DNA of 64,000 bases, taken from Rosa chinensis. Taxonomy: Eukaryota > Streptophyta > Magnoliopsida > Rosales > Rosaceae. This document shows positions 12,560 to 25,100 of the stretch, in pieces. The notes below the pieces were generated by a model. The model was not told the DNA's origin. It saw nothing but the letters and a program-made list of their open reading frames with translations, and searched no databases. Position 1 is the stretch's first letter, and each line of letters begins with the position of its first letter. The stretch spans positions 29,828,289-29,892,288 of the forward strand of contig NC_037091.1 in assembly GCF_002994745.2 (NCBI RefSeq), given 5' to 3'. The position numbers were made by a program, and so were the translations under genes.

Positions 12560-12931
12560 AGACGCCGCCCAGGATCGACACCGATCCTTCTCTCTCTCTT
12601 CACTTTACCTGACTACCTGCACGACGCGGCCGACGCCTCCATCTTTCTCCTTCATAGATCGACGCACCGAGCCACTAAGTGATCTCCGGCGCCGTCTAGC
12701 CCAGCTCTGTTCCTCTCTCTTTCTCTCTCTCGCTCTCTCTCTCTCTTCACTTCACCTGCATGAACAAACCGATCGGAGAAACCGAGATCTGATTCTCCTT
12801 CAGTCCTCTCCAGATCTGATTCTCCTTCTTTCTCCGCAAATCCCCGAGACGCCGACAAGCGACAGATGCGAATCATGCGATTGTTCCGGTCTTGTAGCCT
12901 GGTTACCAGCTGCGATTTTTCAAGTTATCAA

Positions 12932-12969
<38 letters not shown>

Positions 12970-13520
12970 CATATGTGATTTGATTTCCTCTTCATTACTA
13001 AATGCGATTTTTGAATTTCCAAAACTACAGTACACTTGGATTAAGCACAGAGTGCTCTCCAGTCTCGCATCCTGCTGCTGCTGTAGTCTACGATTTAGGT
13101 ACTCCTCGAGCTTTTCGCCTTGTATCAATTTGTTGTTTTGATGATATGTGAGGGGAAATTGGAAGAGGCTTGCACAATTAGGGTTTAGTATCTGCTGCTG
13201 CTTTGCTTTATTTCATATTCATCATGTGATTGTGATTGTGATTGTGATTGAACTATGCAAATTGTTATTGATGTTTATCTCGTTTGATTTGAGGAAAGAG
13301 TTTCTGTTTATTGTGGTACACCCTACGTAATTATTTGATTTAAGTTTCTGTTTTTAGTATCTTGAAGGTTAATCCTTCTGATTTGAGGAAAGAGTTTCTG
13401 TTTATTGTGGTACACCCTACGTAATTATTTGATTTCATAGGTTAATCATAGATTCTGTGTATGATATTTGAGTGCAATGGTGCAAATTAATCTAATTCTT
13501 CTCCCTGTTTTGGTTGTAGA
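12560..13520 (+). other. hAT leader and 5' intron region with CT repeats
   Basis: Pyrimidine-rich leader with CT runs at 12710-12750 and 12934-12965. A 56-bp direct duplication (about 13286-13341 and 13380-13435, 'gatttgaggaaagagtttc...') and a (GTGATT)n-like stretch near 13226-13250 are also present. A likely 3' splice site (ttggttgtag, about 13511-13520) abuts the transposase start codon at 13521. The short frames here are not credible proteins. Confidence 0.5.
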
Positions 13521-15909
13521 ATGGCCACCGATGGGAATGCTATTGTACCATCGCCGAAAGCTCCAGCTGAACCAAACCCGGGAGCTCCTGAGGCTCCGCC
13601 TACGGCCCCAACATCTGCTTGTCCTTCTAGACCATCAAAAAGCAAGAGAAAGCGGGCTGAAAAGAAGGCAGTGAAGCCACTGAAGGTCACAGCCAGGTCC
13701 GATGTCTGGGCACACTTTGAGAAGTTTGATAGGGCAATTACAGAAGTTGTGGATGGAAAGAAGCAGGAAGTTGGACGTGAAGTAAGAGCAAAGTGCAGGT
13801 ATTGTGAAACTGACCTTTCTGGAGATTCTTCTTTTAGTGGCACTAGCACTTTAAGAAGGCATATTGAGATTGTATGCAAAAAATACCCGGGTAGGGTTGA
13901 TATAGAGGGGCAGCAGGTTTTAACTAGTGATGGGATGGCTTCCCGTACTCTAGTGTCTAGAACTTGGACTGAAGATGCATGTACTTTAGCTGCATGTAAA
14001 ATGATAGTAGTTGATGAACTACCATTTAGTCATATAGAGAAACCTGGGTTTAGGCATTTTTGTGAAGTAGCTATCCCCCATTGGACAGTCCCATCTAGAC
14101 GTGCCATTGTAAGAAAGTTTTTAGAATTGTATGATGAAAAAAAAGAGGAGCTGAAAATGGAATTAAGCAAGCATAGGGTCTGTCTCACTTTCATAGATAG
14201 AGGGTGGAAAATGCACAAAAGAATTTTGAACTTTTGTGTCATTTCCAATCACCAAGGCACAACCATAGGAAAAATGCTTGAAACGTGTTTAGTTCAATGG
14301 AAAATTGATAAAGTGTTGACTGTGAGTGTCGATAATGCATCGGCAAATAAGGTTGCCATTGATTATTTGAGGAGAAAAATGGCCAATTGGGCTGTACCCC
14401 CTGTTTTGGGAGGCAAGCATTTGCATGTTAGATGTCTTGCACACATTTTAAACTTGATTGTGAAATCTGGTTTGGCTATACTAGATAGAGCAATAGCTAG
14501 TATAAGGAATGCGGTAAAATATGTTAGGAGCTCTTCCTCTAGATTAGATGTGTTTAAGTTGTGTGTTGAAAGAGAAGTGCATGAATGCACCAAGGTGTGT
14601 ATTCTTGATGTTCCAACAAGGTGGAACTCTACATATTTGATGTTAGAGACTGTAATTCAGTTAAAGAAGGCATTTGATAGATTGGCAGAAGAAGAAAATG
14701 TGAAATATACAAGCTACTTTGATGAGGATGAGGAACTATTACAAGAAGAAGCTGCTCTTGAAGAGGCAAAGCACAGAAAACCGATGAAGAGGGTAGGGCC
14801 TCCAAAGGACGAAGATTGGGAGAGGGCTGAGTTGTTTGTGGGGTTTCTGAAAGTTTTCTATTCTGTTACACTCCGGATTAGTGCATCTACTAAGCCTACT
14901 GCACATAGAGCATTTCACGATATTGTTGCTGTAAATTCAGAGATTAATGCATTATTTAGGACGCCGGAATGCAAGATGGAAGTGAAGGTGAGAAACTTAT
15001 GGTTGAGATGGCTGTGAAGATGGGGACAAAGTTCCGAAAGTATTTTGATAGCATAGATGATATGAATCAGCTGCTGTTAGTAGCCTTGGTTTTGGACCCT
15101 CGATACAAACTTAGGAATCTTGACCATAATTGTGTGAAATACCTGCAATTTGACAATGAAAGTGTGAAAAGAAAATCTGCCGAAGTGAAGGAGTTGTTGG
15201 TGTCTTTGACAGATTTGTATGCATCATCGGCTGCTGCTCAAAATGGTCAAAAATATCGAGGAAGAGAGGCTGTGAACAGTAGCAGTGTCACTACCAATTC
15301 TGCAGCAAAGAATATGACAGGCAAAATGGCTGAAATGCTTGATGATTGGGAGAGGGAGCTTGAAAACAGCTGTGAAGTTGTCGTGGAGAGTGAGGTAGAT
15401 AGGTATTTGTTGGATCCTTTTGAAAAGCCTCCAAGAGCAGCTGAATTTAGCATCTTACTATGGTGGAAGCTTAATGGCTCCAAGTATCCTAATCTCCAGC
15501 TAGTAGCAAAGGATGTTTTTGCTATTCAAGTGTCAACCGTTGCTTCCGAATCATGTTTTAGCACCGGGAATAGAGTAATTGATCCGTATAGGAGTTCTCT
15601 AACTCCCAAATCTGTTGAAGCATTAATATGCTTGCAGAATTGGATCAAATCAGAAAACGTGCAAAATATTGAGTTGTTTCCAACAATTGAGGAGATGGAG
15701 TTCTATGAGCTGTGTGAAAATGGTGCGTTTAATGTTTACATGTTTAATAAATCGAATATGCTATTGTTTTTCACTTTTTGATGGGGCTTAGTATTAATTT
15801 AATGTTTTTGAATGAAATGGCAGACTATGCAAAGGAGAAGGCTGCTGAACAAACAGCAAAAAAGGCTGCTTGTAGGGCCAAAAAATCGAAGATGGCTGCT
15901 GGTATTTGA
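13521..15909 (+). pseudogene. hAT transposase (RICESLEEPER/DAYSLEEPER-like), frameshifted
   Basis: The encoded protein would cut and paste the hAT element. Residues about 55-125 form a BED zinc finger (CRYC...RRHIEIVC). The RNase-H-like catalytic core follows, with 'LTFIDRGWKMHKRI', 'VSVDNASANKVAI' and 'HVRCLAHILNLIV', and then the C-terminal hATC dimerisation region ('VASESCFSTGNRVI...SLTPKSVEALICLQNW'). The frame from 13521 runs to 15017. The homologous continuation is in another frame from about 14969, so there is at least one frameshift near 14970-15000. The second frame stops at 15781. A probable last exon (about 15822-15909, lysine/alanine-rich, after an AG) may replace the last residues. 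Apart from the shift it looks young. Confidence 0.85.
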
Positions 15910-16567
15910 TTAATTGCTTGCTGCATTATTTTTGCTTGCTTGGTGCATTTTGCTGCTTTGCTTGCTTGATGCATTTGCCTTGCTGTGTGTAGTGCTAGTT
16001 GACCCCAGGTTGCAGCTTGAATGGTTTGTTATCTAAATCGATTTATGATGCTTGTTGTAGGGACAAGTGTGGAAGCCAATTAATGGATGGCTACATTGTT
16101 GGTGAACTGCTGGATTGAAGACTGGAAGAATGGCTACTAAGTTGCTGTATTTGAATTAGGACTTTCTAATTTCTATTTCATTGCATATTTGTACTTGAAT
16201 TTGGACTTCATATTTAAATTTGGACACTTTGTATTTCAATTGTAGCTTTAATTGTTCTTGAAGAGTACTTGAATTTGGATATTATGTATTCTGGATATTC
16301 GAATTTGCAGCTTGAACTTTGGATTTTGATAGTGTTTTAATTCAAATTTTCACCAGGTTCATCTGAATGATATATAGCAAAGTAGATATAGAAATGGTAA
16401 AATACAGGTTTTTGGGCCCGAAAGCCCGCAAGCCCGGCCCGAAATGAAACGGGCCGGGCCCTGTTTGTGTCAAAGCAGGCCGAGTCCGGGCCCAATGAAA
16501 AACGGGCTGGTCCCGGGCCCAATGAAATTATTGTTGGACCCGGCCCGTACCTAGCCCTATGTGTAAC

Positions 16568-17256
16568 AATGTCAACTTCACATGTGCTTAATACCAAAAA
16601 TAAAAGATCCTCAGGAAGCAGCCCATTTCAGGCCAATAGCTCTTAGCAATGTTATATGTCGTATTGCATCAAAAACTATGGCTAACATACTCAACCACTG
16701 GCTTCCTGATATTATTTCTCCCCTTCAGAGTGCCTATGTTCCGGGCTGTATCATCTCTGACAACACTTTGGTAGCGAACGTAGCAGTGAATTTCATGCAC
16801 AAACTCTGACACCAAAACTCTGGTTTCTTCTCTCTGAAGCTAGATATTAGTAAGGCGTATGACCGCCTTGAGTGGACTTTCCTCCAGGCCATGCTAGCTA
16901 AGCTTGGATTTCACCCCTACTGGATTACTATGATAATGCACAATGTCAAGTCTGTGACCTATTCTATCCTGCAACAAGGAGAGCCCACTCCTTCTATTTC
17001 CCCTTCTAGAGGAATCAGGCAAGGTGATCCGCTATCCCCGTACTTATTCATTCTCTATGTAGAGGGTCTATCGGCTCTTATTAGTCATGCAGTGCAGTCA
17101 AACCTTGTCACTGGTCTCACAATGTGCCCCCAAGCTCCCACACTTCACCATTTATTTTTCGCAGATCATAGTTTGCTATTTCGCATAGCCACCATTGTGG
17201 AATGTACTGCTTTCAAACGCATTCTATGGATTTATGAAAAGGCCTCTGGACAATGA
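16568..17256 (+). pseudogene. LINE reverse transcriptase, middle part, active site altered
   Basis: RT coding resumes right after the hAT target duplication. Visible motifs are 'LIPKIKDPQEAAHFRPIALSNV' (about 16588), 'LQSAYVPGCIISDNTL', 'LDISKAYDRLEW' (about 16840) and 'GIRQGDPLSPYLF' (about 17011). The family's F/YADD catalytic motif reads FADH at about 17158-17169 ('HHLFFADHSLLF'), which removes one of the metal-binding aspartates. A stop at about 16807 and TGA at 17254 break the frame. It is dead. Confidence 0.85.
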
Positions 17257-18670
17257 GTGAACTTCCAAAAGAGTAGCGTGGTATTTAGCGGGAATGTCAA
17301 CATGGAATTTCAACATACTCTAGCCCCTATCCTTGGGGTACAACGGGTGGACGAACATGACAAGTACCTTGGGTTGCCCTTGCGGGTTGGTAAATCTAAA
17401 ACTGCAACGTTTGCATACATCAAGGAGAGACTGTCCAAGAAATTAATAAGTTGGAAAGCCAAGATTTTGAGTTGCGCTGGAAAAGAAATTCTCATAAAGG
17501 CTGTAGCTCAAACAATGCTGCTCTATACAATGAACTGTTACTTGTTGCCTAAAGGGCTATGCGATGACATTCATCAATTGTGTGCTTCTTTCTTTTGGGG
17601 CGACACTGATGAGAAAAAAAAGAATTCATTGGAGAAGTTGGGAAAAGCTATGCCTTACCAAACATGAAGGAGGTATGGGTTTCAAAAATCTGTATGCTTA
17701 TAATATTGCTATGCTTGCCAAACAGGGATGGAGGAACCTCGCCAATCCTTATTCTCTTCTTGCTCGACTATACAAGGCAAAATATTTTCCACATTGCTCT
17801 TTTTGGGAAGCAGAAGTTGGGGATTCACCTTCCTTCTCTTGGCGAAGTATTTTACAAGGAAGACAAGTACTACAAGCAGGAATCCAGTGGAAGATTGGCG
17901 ATGGCACTCAAGTTGATATATGGAAAGATAAATAGATTCCCTTATCTATGCCCAGTCCACTTAACAGATCACCCAACACTAACTTCTATAGAGTGGCGGA
18001 CCTAATTGATGCCTCAAACAGGCAATGGAAATCCGATGCTATCCATAGTTTATTTCCTCATTACATTGCAGAGAAGATTCTTTGTATTCCATTAGGTAGA
18101 AGCCCTAGTCCAGACCGACTTGTCTGGAGTCCGGAAAAAAAGGGTTACTACTCGGTCAAGAGTGCCTACTGGATTGCGAGAACGGAGGTAATGCAACATG
18201 TTCTAGTATCTACTTCATCTGGGGACCCTTACAAGGAACTTCAGAAAAGTATCTGGAAGGCCAAAGTGCCCGGCAAGGTCAGCATATGTATGTGGAGAGC
18301 ACGCAATAATTTGCTTGCTACAAGAGACAGGTTATTTCTCAAGGGATACACTGGGGAGTTACACTGTCTTCTTTGTCCGCATAATATTGAAGACACATCT
18401 CACTTATTCTATAAATGCCCTACAACCTCAACTATTCTCTCTGAGCCTTCTTTTAACCTACAATCGGAACTATCTTTGGTTGCAAGTTTCAAAGATTGGA
18501 TGCTGGATAGAGCCCTTACACTCAGTGGGGAGGTATTTGCTAAACTTATGATGATCTTGTGGGCCATTTGGAAGAACAGGAACAACTTTCTATGGAATGG
18601 TACACAACAAACTGCCCAAGATATCCTTTTGAGTAGCTTCGCTTGGCTGCATGAATTTCAGAAAGCATGA
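17257..18670 (+). pseudogene. LINE RT C-terminus and zf-RVT domain
   Basis: Successive frames (17257-17667, 17564-17935, 17948-18670) carry the RT thumb-side region ('YLGLPLRVGKSK', 'KAKILSCAGKEILIKAV', 'FFWGD') and then the zf-RVT module ('VWSPEKKGYYSVKSAY', 'WKAKVPGKVSICMWRA', 'LHCLLCPHNIEDTSHLFYKC'). The zf-RVT cysteines and histidine (C..C...H..C) are retained. Frameshifts near 17640 and 17935 separate the parts. Confidence 0.8.
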
Positions 18671-18688
18671 GTTCTAGCTAAACAACAT

Positions 18689-19075
18689 ATGGCACAATCG
18701 AGAGGATTTTGGAGACCAGCTGCTACTGGAATCCTTAAGCTGAATGTGGATACGTCACACTTACCAAACCAGACTCAAGGAGGAGTAGGAGGAGTTTTGC
18801 GTGATAGCACTGGGCAGGTTGTTGCAGCTTTTGTTGGCCCCATTCCTCACACTGCCTCTCCCAAACAAAGTGAACTATATGCCATAAGAGCTGGCCTTGA
18901 CCTGGTGAACACTCTACGGAAGCAGGCAGTCATTATAGAAAGTGATTGCACTGAAGCAATTGCTGAAGTTTCCTGTTCAGATCACAGTCTTCTTGCCAAT
19001 GGAGGACTGATCGATGACATCAAACGCGCTATGGCTTTGATCCCTCATGTGTAACTGTGATATGCCCCTCAATCA
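18689..19075 (+). pseudogene. LINE C-terminal RNase H domain
   Basis: The frame 18689-19054 encodes an RNase H fold typical of the C-terminus of plant L1 elements: 'LKLNVDTS' (first Asp), 'GGVGGVLRDSTGQVV', 'SELYAIRAGL' (Glu) and 'VIIESDCTEAI' (second Asp). The acidic residues are present. A TAA at about 19052 and loss of the following HxxR..N segment into another frame (the region 'NLVAHRLA' is readable near 19080) show decay. The poly(A) tail follows at 19237. Confidence 0.8.
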
Positions 19076-19254
19076 TGTAATCTAGTTGCCCATAGACTAG
19101 CTGGAGTTGGATTTGACGCCACCAATCACTTGGTGTGGTTGGATCACACCCCTAACTGTATTCATGATGTCTTCGACTATGATTGTAATCACCTCACTTA
19201 AGGCTTCCATTAATTGAAAGTTTTGTTCTTTGATTCAAAAAAAAAAAAAAAAAA

Positions 19255-21030
19255 TCTAAGAAAAAAAAAACCTCAATTGAATTAACAATATAGTTCTCCT
19301 TGAATTAAGAAACACGAATTAGTCGGTGATCATAAATATATAAAAATTGGTTTTGTAACACTTTGAGTGTAGAGTTCTATTTAAACTTGAGTTTCTTGTA
19401 ATAACTTGTATCATAAAAAATGGCGCGGAAAGTAGGGGCTCGACTATCTGATTCTCTTCCTTATATATGCCCCAAAAGGGAATGTTAGTAGCTAATACTC
19501 TCCATAGCTTCCCCAAGTATGTTACTCCCTTTAGAGTATAGACTAGTAAAGTTGATGCCTTTTTTCCTAGTACAAAATAGCCAAGTATGAGCATTATATA
19601 ATATAAATGAGTTGCACATATTGAGAGGTAATCATAAACTGAGGCGGAGCCACGTTGGGGCACGGTGGGTCCCGTATCCCAATGAGATTTTCATTATATA
19701 CGTTTGTGGTTTAATAGTAGCACAAAAAGCTGTCGTGATGTAGTGATAGAGGTATATAAATATGTGAAACTTGGTCCCAGGTTTGAGTGTTGCGACCAAC
19801 AATAATATGTTAATATTTTCTAATTTAATTTCTTTCTAAATATATAAAAATTAGTTTTGCAACACTGTGAGTGTGGAGTTCTATCTAAACTTGAGTTTCT
19901 CATAAGAAGTTCTAACATCAAAAATGGAGGAAAAAGTAGGGACAGACTATCTGATTCTCATTATTGTATATGTAGCATTTAGTGCAGTTTGCTTTCTTAC
20001 TCTTCTCAATCTCCAAGGCATTGGTTCTCTTGGAAAAAACTACATTGTTGTTCTCGTCTCCATAACAGTATTGTTATGATCTTGGATGAGTTCCCATGCC
20101 AGAAATCGGGATGCTCGCATGACCAAATCAAGCTTGGTTCTTCCTCAAAAGAGAAAATATGAAGTAACTCATGACTACGTCTTTGTATCGGATGAAGAGA
20201 TTGTAAAGTGGAAGATGCAGGTGTCTTTTCCTACTGACTATATGTGAGTGGTCAAATATTTTTGCCATACAATTAAGACAAATACAAATGTAGAAATGAA
20301 TGTAGCAGTAATTGCGGCAATTTTTAAAACAGTAAGTACTGTAATAATTGCAACATTGAATATGACAATTATTGTACCCATAAGTGTTGATAATTATAGG
20401 AATAATGACGATATTAATCGTGACTTGCCGCTCAAGTTATCGGCAACTTGCAAGACGTGACTTGTCCTATTTTTTATGTAATATCAATTTTAACATTTGT
20501 TTGCAGGTCGGTGCCACCAACTAATCTCCATTAAATACTAATTGTCAAAAAAAAGAAAAGAAAAAAAAACTCCATTGCATTAACAACATACTTCTCCTTA
20601 AATTACGAAACACGGATTAGTCGGTAATTATAAATATATAAAAATTAGTTTTGCAACACTGTGAGTGTGGAGTTCTATTTAAACTTGAGTTTCTCATAAT
20701 AACTTCTAACATAAAAAATGGAGGAAAAAATAGGGGGCCGACTATCTGATTCTCAGTATTGTCTATGTAGCATTTAGTGCAGTTTGCTTTCTTACTCTTC
20801 TCAATCTCCAGGGCATTGGTTCTCTTAGAAAAAATTACATTGTTATTCTTTTCTCTATCGCAGTATTGTTATGATCGTGGATGATTTCCCATGCCAGAAG
20901 ATCGGGATGCTCACATGACCAAATCAAGTTTGGTTCTTCCTCAGAAGAGAAAATATGAAGTAATCCATGACTACGTCTTTGTATCAGATGAACAGATTGT
21001 AAAGCAGAAGATGCATGTGCATGACATACA
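19255..21030 (+). repeat. Locally triplicated segment, about 400-bp core
   Basis: Three related copies begin near 19316, 19840 and 20630 ('..aaatatataaaaatt.gttttg.aacact..gagtg.agttctat..'). The last two extend about 380 bp further with high similarity. The middle copy contains a 51-codon frame (19924-20079) for a hydrophobic peptide (MEEKVGTDYLILIIVYVAF...). The other two copies shift or lose that frame, so it is probably a relic. The segment at 20476-20620 is the uninterrupted counterpart of the LINE insertion site. A row of A-rich sequence lies at 20546-20570. Confidence 0.6.
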
Positions 21031-22084
21031 TTAAATATAAATGTAAATACGAATGGCCACACAATATACATGATAGATAACAAGTAGCAAGCCCAAAATG
21101 TGCTCATATTCACCAAGAATCAGCAACCTTCATATTGACATAAGACAAGTGTTTTACTCATGCCAAGTAAAATTTGAGAAGTACAAAAACAAACATGGAG
21201 ATCAACTATCTAGCCATGATATAGTGGGATGTCTAACAGATCAAAAATTCCACATTCTAGTCAAAATCACTTATCTTACAAACATTAAGTAAATTTGAAT
21301 GAAATGTCACATGGTATATCATCTTAATAAACTATGGGTGCAAAATAAATAAAGACTACCTTCTGAAATCTATGTCAACATCCATTCCGGTTGCAATTAG
21401 AAAATTAGTCGGTGAACATCTCTATATATACATGTAACTATGTAAGAGCTCTTTGTAATGAACCAACCAACAATCAAAAGCTCCTCTGTTTTCAAGTCAA
21501 ACATCTCCTGTGTTTTAGTTAAATATCTCATTTGTTTCTAGTCCTAGCTTTTACCTAAACACATTAACAATCTTACATCTTGTCCTAAATCTCAAAGTCC
21601 TCTTCTTTGCCTTATAAAAACCATTAGATAAATTAACATCCAGAAGGACTAGAAAGGTACAGTCTTCAACCATAAATTATCAAACTTTTTGGATTTCAAT
21701 TCCCCGTTTAGCCACATTCTCTCCGGTTTTAGCCTTGTTATGAGACAGAGTGTATTGGACTAGAGAAACTTAAAATAAGGAACAAACGAAACCCTTACCC
21801 GCATAATCAACAACAAACCCATAGAGAGAGAGAGAGAGAGAGAGCAATTACATACCACTCATACATACATAATGGGGAAATCGATTGAAACTGAAGTTCG
21901 AAATACAGAGAATCGTTGGCAAAGTGCTTTTCACCGTTGTAAACGCGTACTTTTCATCGCCGTAAACGCTATTCTTGTAAGGAGAGAATAGCCGCAGGAA
22001 AGAGAAAAAGGAAGATGAGGAAAGCAGCGAAACTCAGAGAGAGAACATTACACACACACAAACTCTCTCTCATTTACACACACA

Positions 22085-22115
<31 letters not shown>

Positions 22116-25100
22116 CCCTAACCATAAATTTAACTAGTTTGAGGACAGATTCTGTCTTTATAAAATACAATGACTACATCCTTTCTTCTAACTTTCTACA
22201 TTACTAAGCAGCTAGCATGGTTAGCATTTATATTTCTGCCTTCTTGTCCCCATTGATAGTATCACGGTGTAAATAATCAATACATCTTATTTCCCTTGAG
22301 TATATCTTAAATGAGTAAAGATACAACAATGATTGAAATATTAAGATTGCTTAATAGTATATATAAGAGAAGTGCAGCCAATAAAGAATATAGTTCAAAT
22401 GAGCAATTGACAAAATTGCTGAATGTAGAACATGAATAAGCAACTGTGGGATAACATTCATACATGACGTACATTAAATTTAAATGTAAATACGAAAGGC
22501 CACACAATATACATGATAGATAACATGTAGCAAGCCAAAATGTGCTCAAATTCACCAAGAATCAGAAACCTTCATATTGAAATAAGACAAGTGTTTTACT
22601 CATGCCAAGTAAGATTTGAGAACAACAAAAACAAACATGGGGATCAACTATCTAACCGTGAAATAGTGGGATGTCTAACAGATCAAAAATTCCACATTCT
22701 AGTCAAAATCACTTATCCTACAAACATTAAGTAAATTTGAATGAAATGTCACATGGTATATCATCTTAATAAACTACGGGTGCAAAATAAATAAAGACTA
22801 CCTTCTGAAATCTATGTCAACATCCATTCCGGTTGCAAGTTGAGGGAGTAGATTGATACAATCGGTTAGAAAGTTAGTCGGTGAACATCTCTATATATAC
22901 ATGTAACTATGTAAGAGCTCTTTGTAATGAACCAACCAACAATCTAAAGCTCATCTGTTTTAGTTAAATATCTCATTTGTTTCTAGTCGTGGCATTTACC
23001 TAAACACCTTAACAATCTTACATCTTGTCCTAAATCTCAAATTCCTCTTCTTTGCCTTATAAAAACCATTAGAAAAATTAACATCCAGAATGACTAGAAA
23101 GGTATAGTCTTCAACCATAAATTATCAAACTTTTTGGATTTCAATTCCCCCTTTAGCCACATTCTCTCCGGTTTCAGCCTTATTATGAGGCATAGTGTAT
23201 TGTATTAGAGAAACTTGAAATAAGGAACAAACGAAACCCTTACCCGCACAATCAACAACAAACCCATAGAGAGAGAGCAATTACATACCACTTATACATA
23301 CATAATGGGGAAATCGATTGAAACTGAAGCTCGAAATGCAGACAATCGTCTGCAATGTGCTTTTCACAGTTGTAAACGCGTGCTTTTCACCTCCGTAAAC
23401 GCTACTGTTGTACGGAGAGAATAGCCGCAGGAAAGATAAAAAGAAAGATAAGGAAAACAGCGAAACTCAGAGAGAGAACATTACACACACACACAAACTC
23501 TCTCTCATTTACACACACACACACACTCTCTCTCTCTCTCTCTCTCTCTCTCCCCCAACCATAAATTTAACTAGTTTGATGACAGATTCTGTCTTTATAA
23601 AATACAATGACTACATCCTTTCTTCTAACTTTCAACATTACTAAGCAGCTAGCATGGTTACAATTTTTATTTCTGTCTTCTTGTCCCCATTGATAGTATC
23701 ACTGTGTAAATAATCAATACATCTTATTTCCCTTCAGTACATCTTAAATGAGTAAAGATACAACAATAATTGAAATATCAACCATCCAGATTGCTTAATA
23801 GTATATATAAGAGAAGTGCAGCCAATAAAGAATGTAGTTCAAATGAGCAATTGACAAAATTGCTGAATGTAGAACATGAATAAGCAACTATGGGATAACA
23901 TTTGTACATGACGTACATTAAATATAAATGTAAATACGAATGGACACACAATATACATGATAGATAACAAGTAGCAAGCCCAAAATGTGCTCAAATTCAC
24001 CAAGAATCAGAAACCTTCATATTGAAATAAGACAAGTGTTTTACTCATGCCAAGTAAGATTTGATAACTACAAAAACAAACATGGGGATCAACTATCTAG
24101 CCGTGAAATAGTGGGATGTCTAACAGATCAAAAATTCCACATTCTAGTCAAAATCACTTATCCTACAAACATTAAGTAAATTTGAATGAAATGTCACATG
24201 GTATATCATCTTAATAAACTACGGGTGCAAAATAAATAAAGACTATCTTCTGAAATCTATGTCAACATCCATTCCGGTTGCAAGTTGAGGGAGTAGATTG
24301 ATACAATCGGTTAGAAAGTTAGTCGGTGAACATCTCTATATATACATGTAACTATGTAAGAGCTCTTTGTAATGAACCAACCAACAATCTAAAGCTCATC
24401 TGTTTTAGTTAAATATCTCATTTGTTTCTAGTCCTAGCATTTACCTAAACACCTTAACAATCTTACATCTTGTCCTAAATCTCAAATTCCTCTGCTTTGC
24501 CTTATAAAAACCATTAGATAAATTAACATCCAGAATGACTAGAAAGGTACAGTCTTCAACCATAAATTATCAAACTTTTTGGATTTCAATTCCCCCTTTA
24601 GCCACATTCTCTCCGGTTTCATCCTTATTATGAGGCATAGTGTATTGTATTAGAGAAACTTGAAATAAGGAACAAACGAAACTCTTACCCGCACAATCAA
24701 CAACAAACCCATAGAGAGAGAGAGCAATTACATACCACTTATACATACATAATGGGGAAATCGATTGAAACTGAAGCTCGAAATGCAGAGAATCGTCTGC
24801 AATGTGCTTTTCACAGTTGTAAAAGCGTGCTTTTCACCTCCGTATACGCTATTGTTTTACGGAGATAATAGCCGCAGGAAAGATAAAAAGAAAGATAAGG
24901 AAAACAGCGAAACTCAGAGAGAGAACATTACACACACACACAAACTCTCTCTCATTTACACACACACACACAAACTCTCTCTCATTTACACACACACACA
25001 CACTCTCTCTCTCTCTCTCTCTCCCCCAACCATAAATTTAACTAGTTTGATGACAGATTCTGTCTTTATAAAATACAATGACTACATCCTTTCTTCTAAA

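Larger units (their letters stand above)
12117..16559 (+). mobile_element. hAT DNA transposon (4443 bp)
   Basis: The termini are imperfect inverted repeats (TAGGGCTGGG against TAGGGCTAGG read inward from the right end). The flanking target duplication is a perfect 8 bp, TGTGTAAC, at 12109-12116 and 16560-16567, diagnostic of hAT. Subterminal regions (12125-12300 and 16410-16550) are packed with CCCGGCCC/GGGCCGGG-like motifs in inverted orientation between the two ends, as expected for transposase binding sites. It carries a transposase gene on the plus strand with a CT-rich leader and probable 5' introns. It lies inside, and is younger than, the LINE. Confidence 0.93.
10548..19254 (+). mobile_element. 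L1-type LINE, 5'-truncated and inactive, split by a hAT element
   Basis: The order is endonuclease (from 10639), reverse transcriptase (11469-12116 and again from about 16568), zf-RVT domain (about 18120-18420), RNase H (18689-19075) and a poly(A) tail (19237-19254). This is the ORF2 organisation of plant L1 elements. ORF1 is missing. Frames are broken by many stops and shifts. The 5' junction near 10548 was placed by comparison with a similar uninterrupted sequence at 20494-20560. A 4443-bp hAT element (12117-16559) is inserted in the RT. Without it the LINE remnant is about 4.3 kb. Confidence 0.85.

Noticed and set aside
13487..13879. Minus-strand 130-codon frame
   Set aside because: Antisense shadow of the hAT transposase N-terminus.
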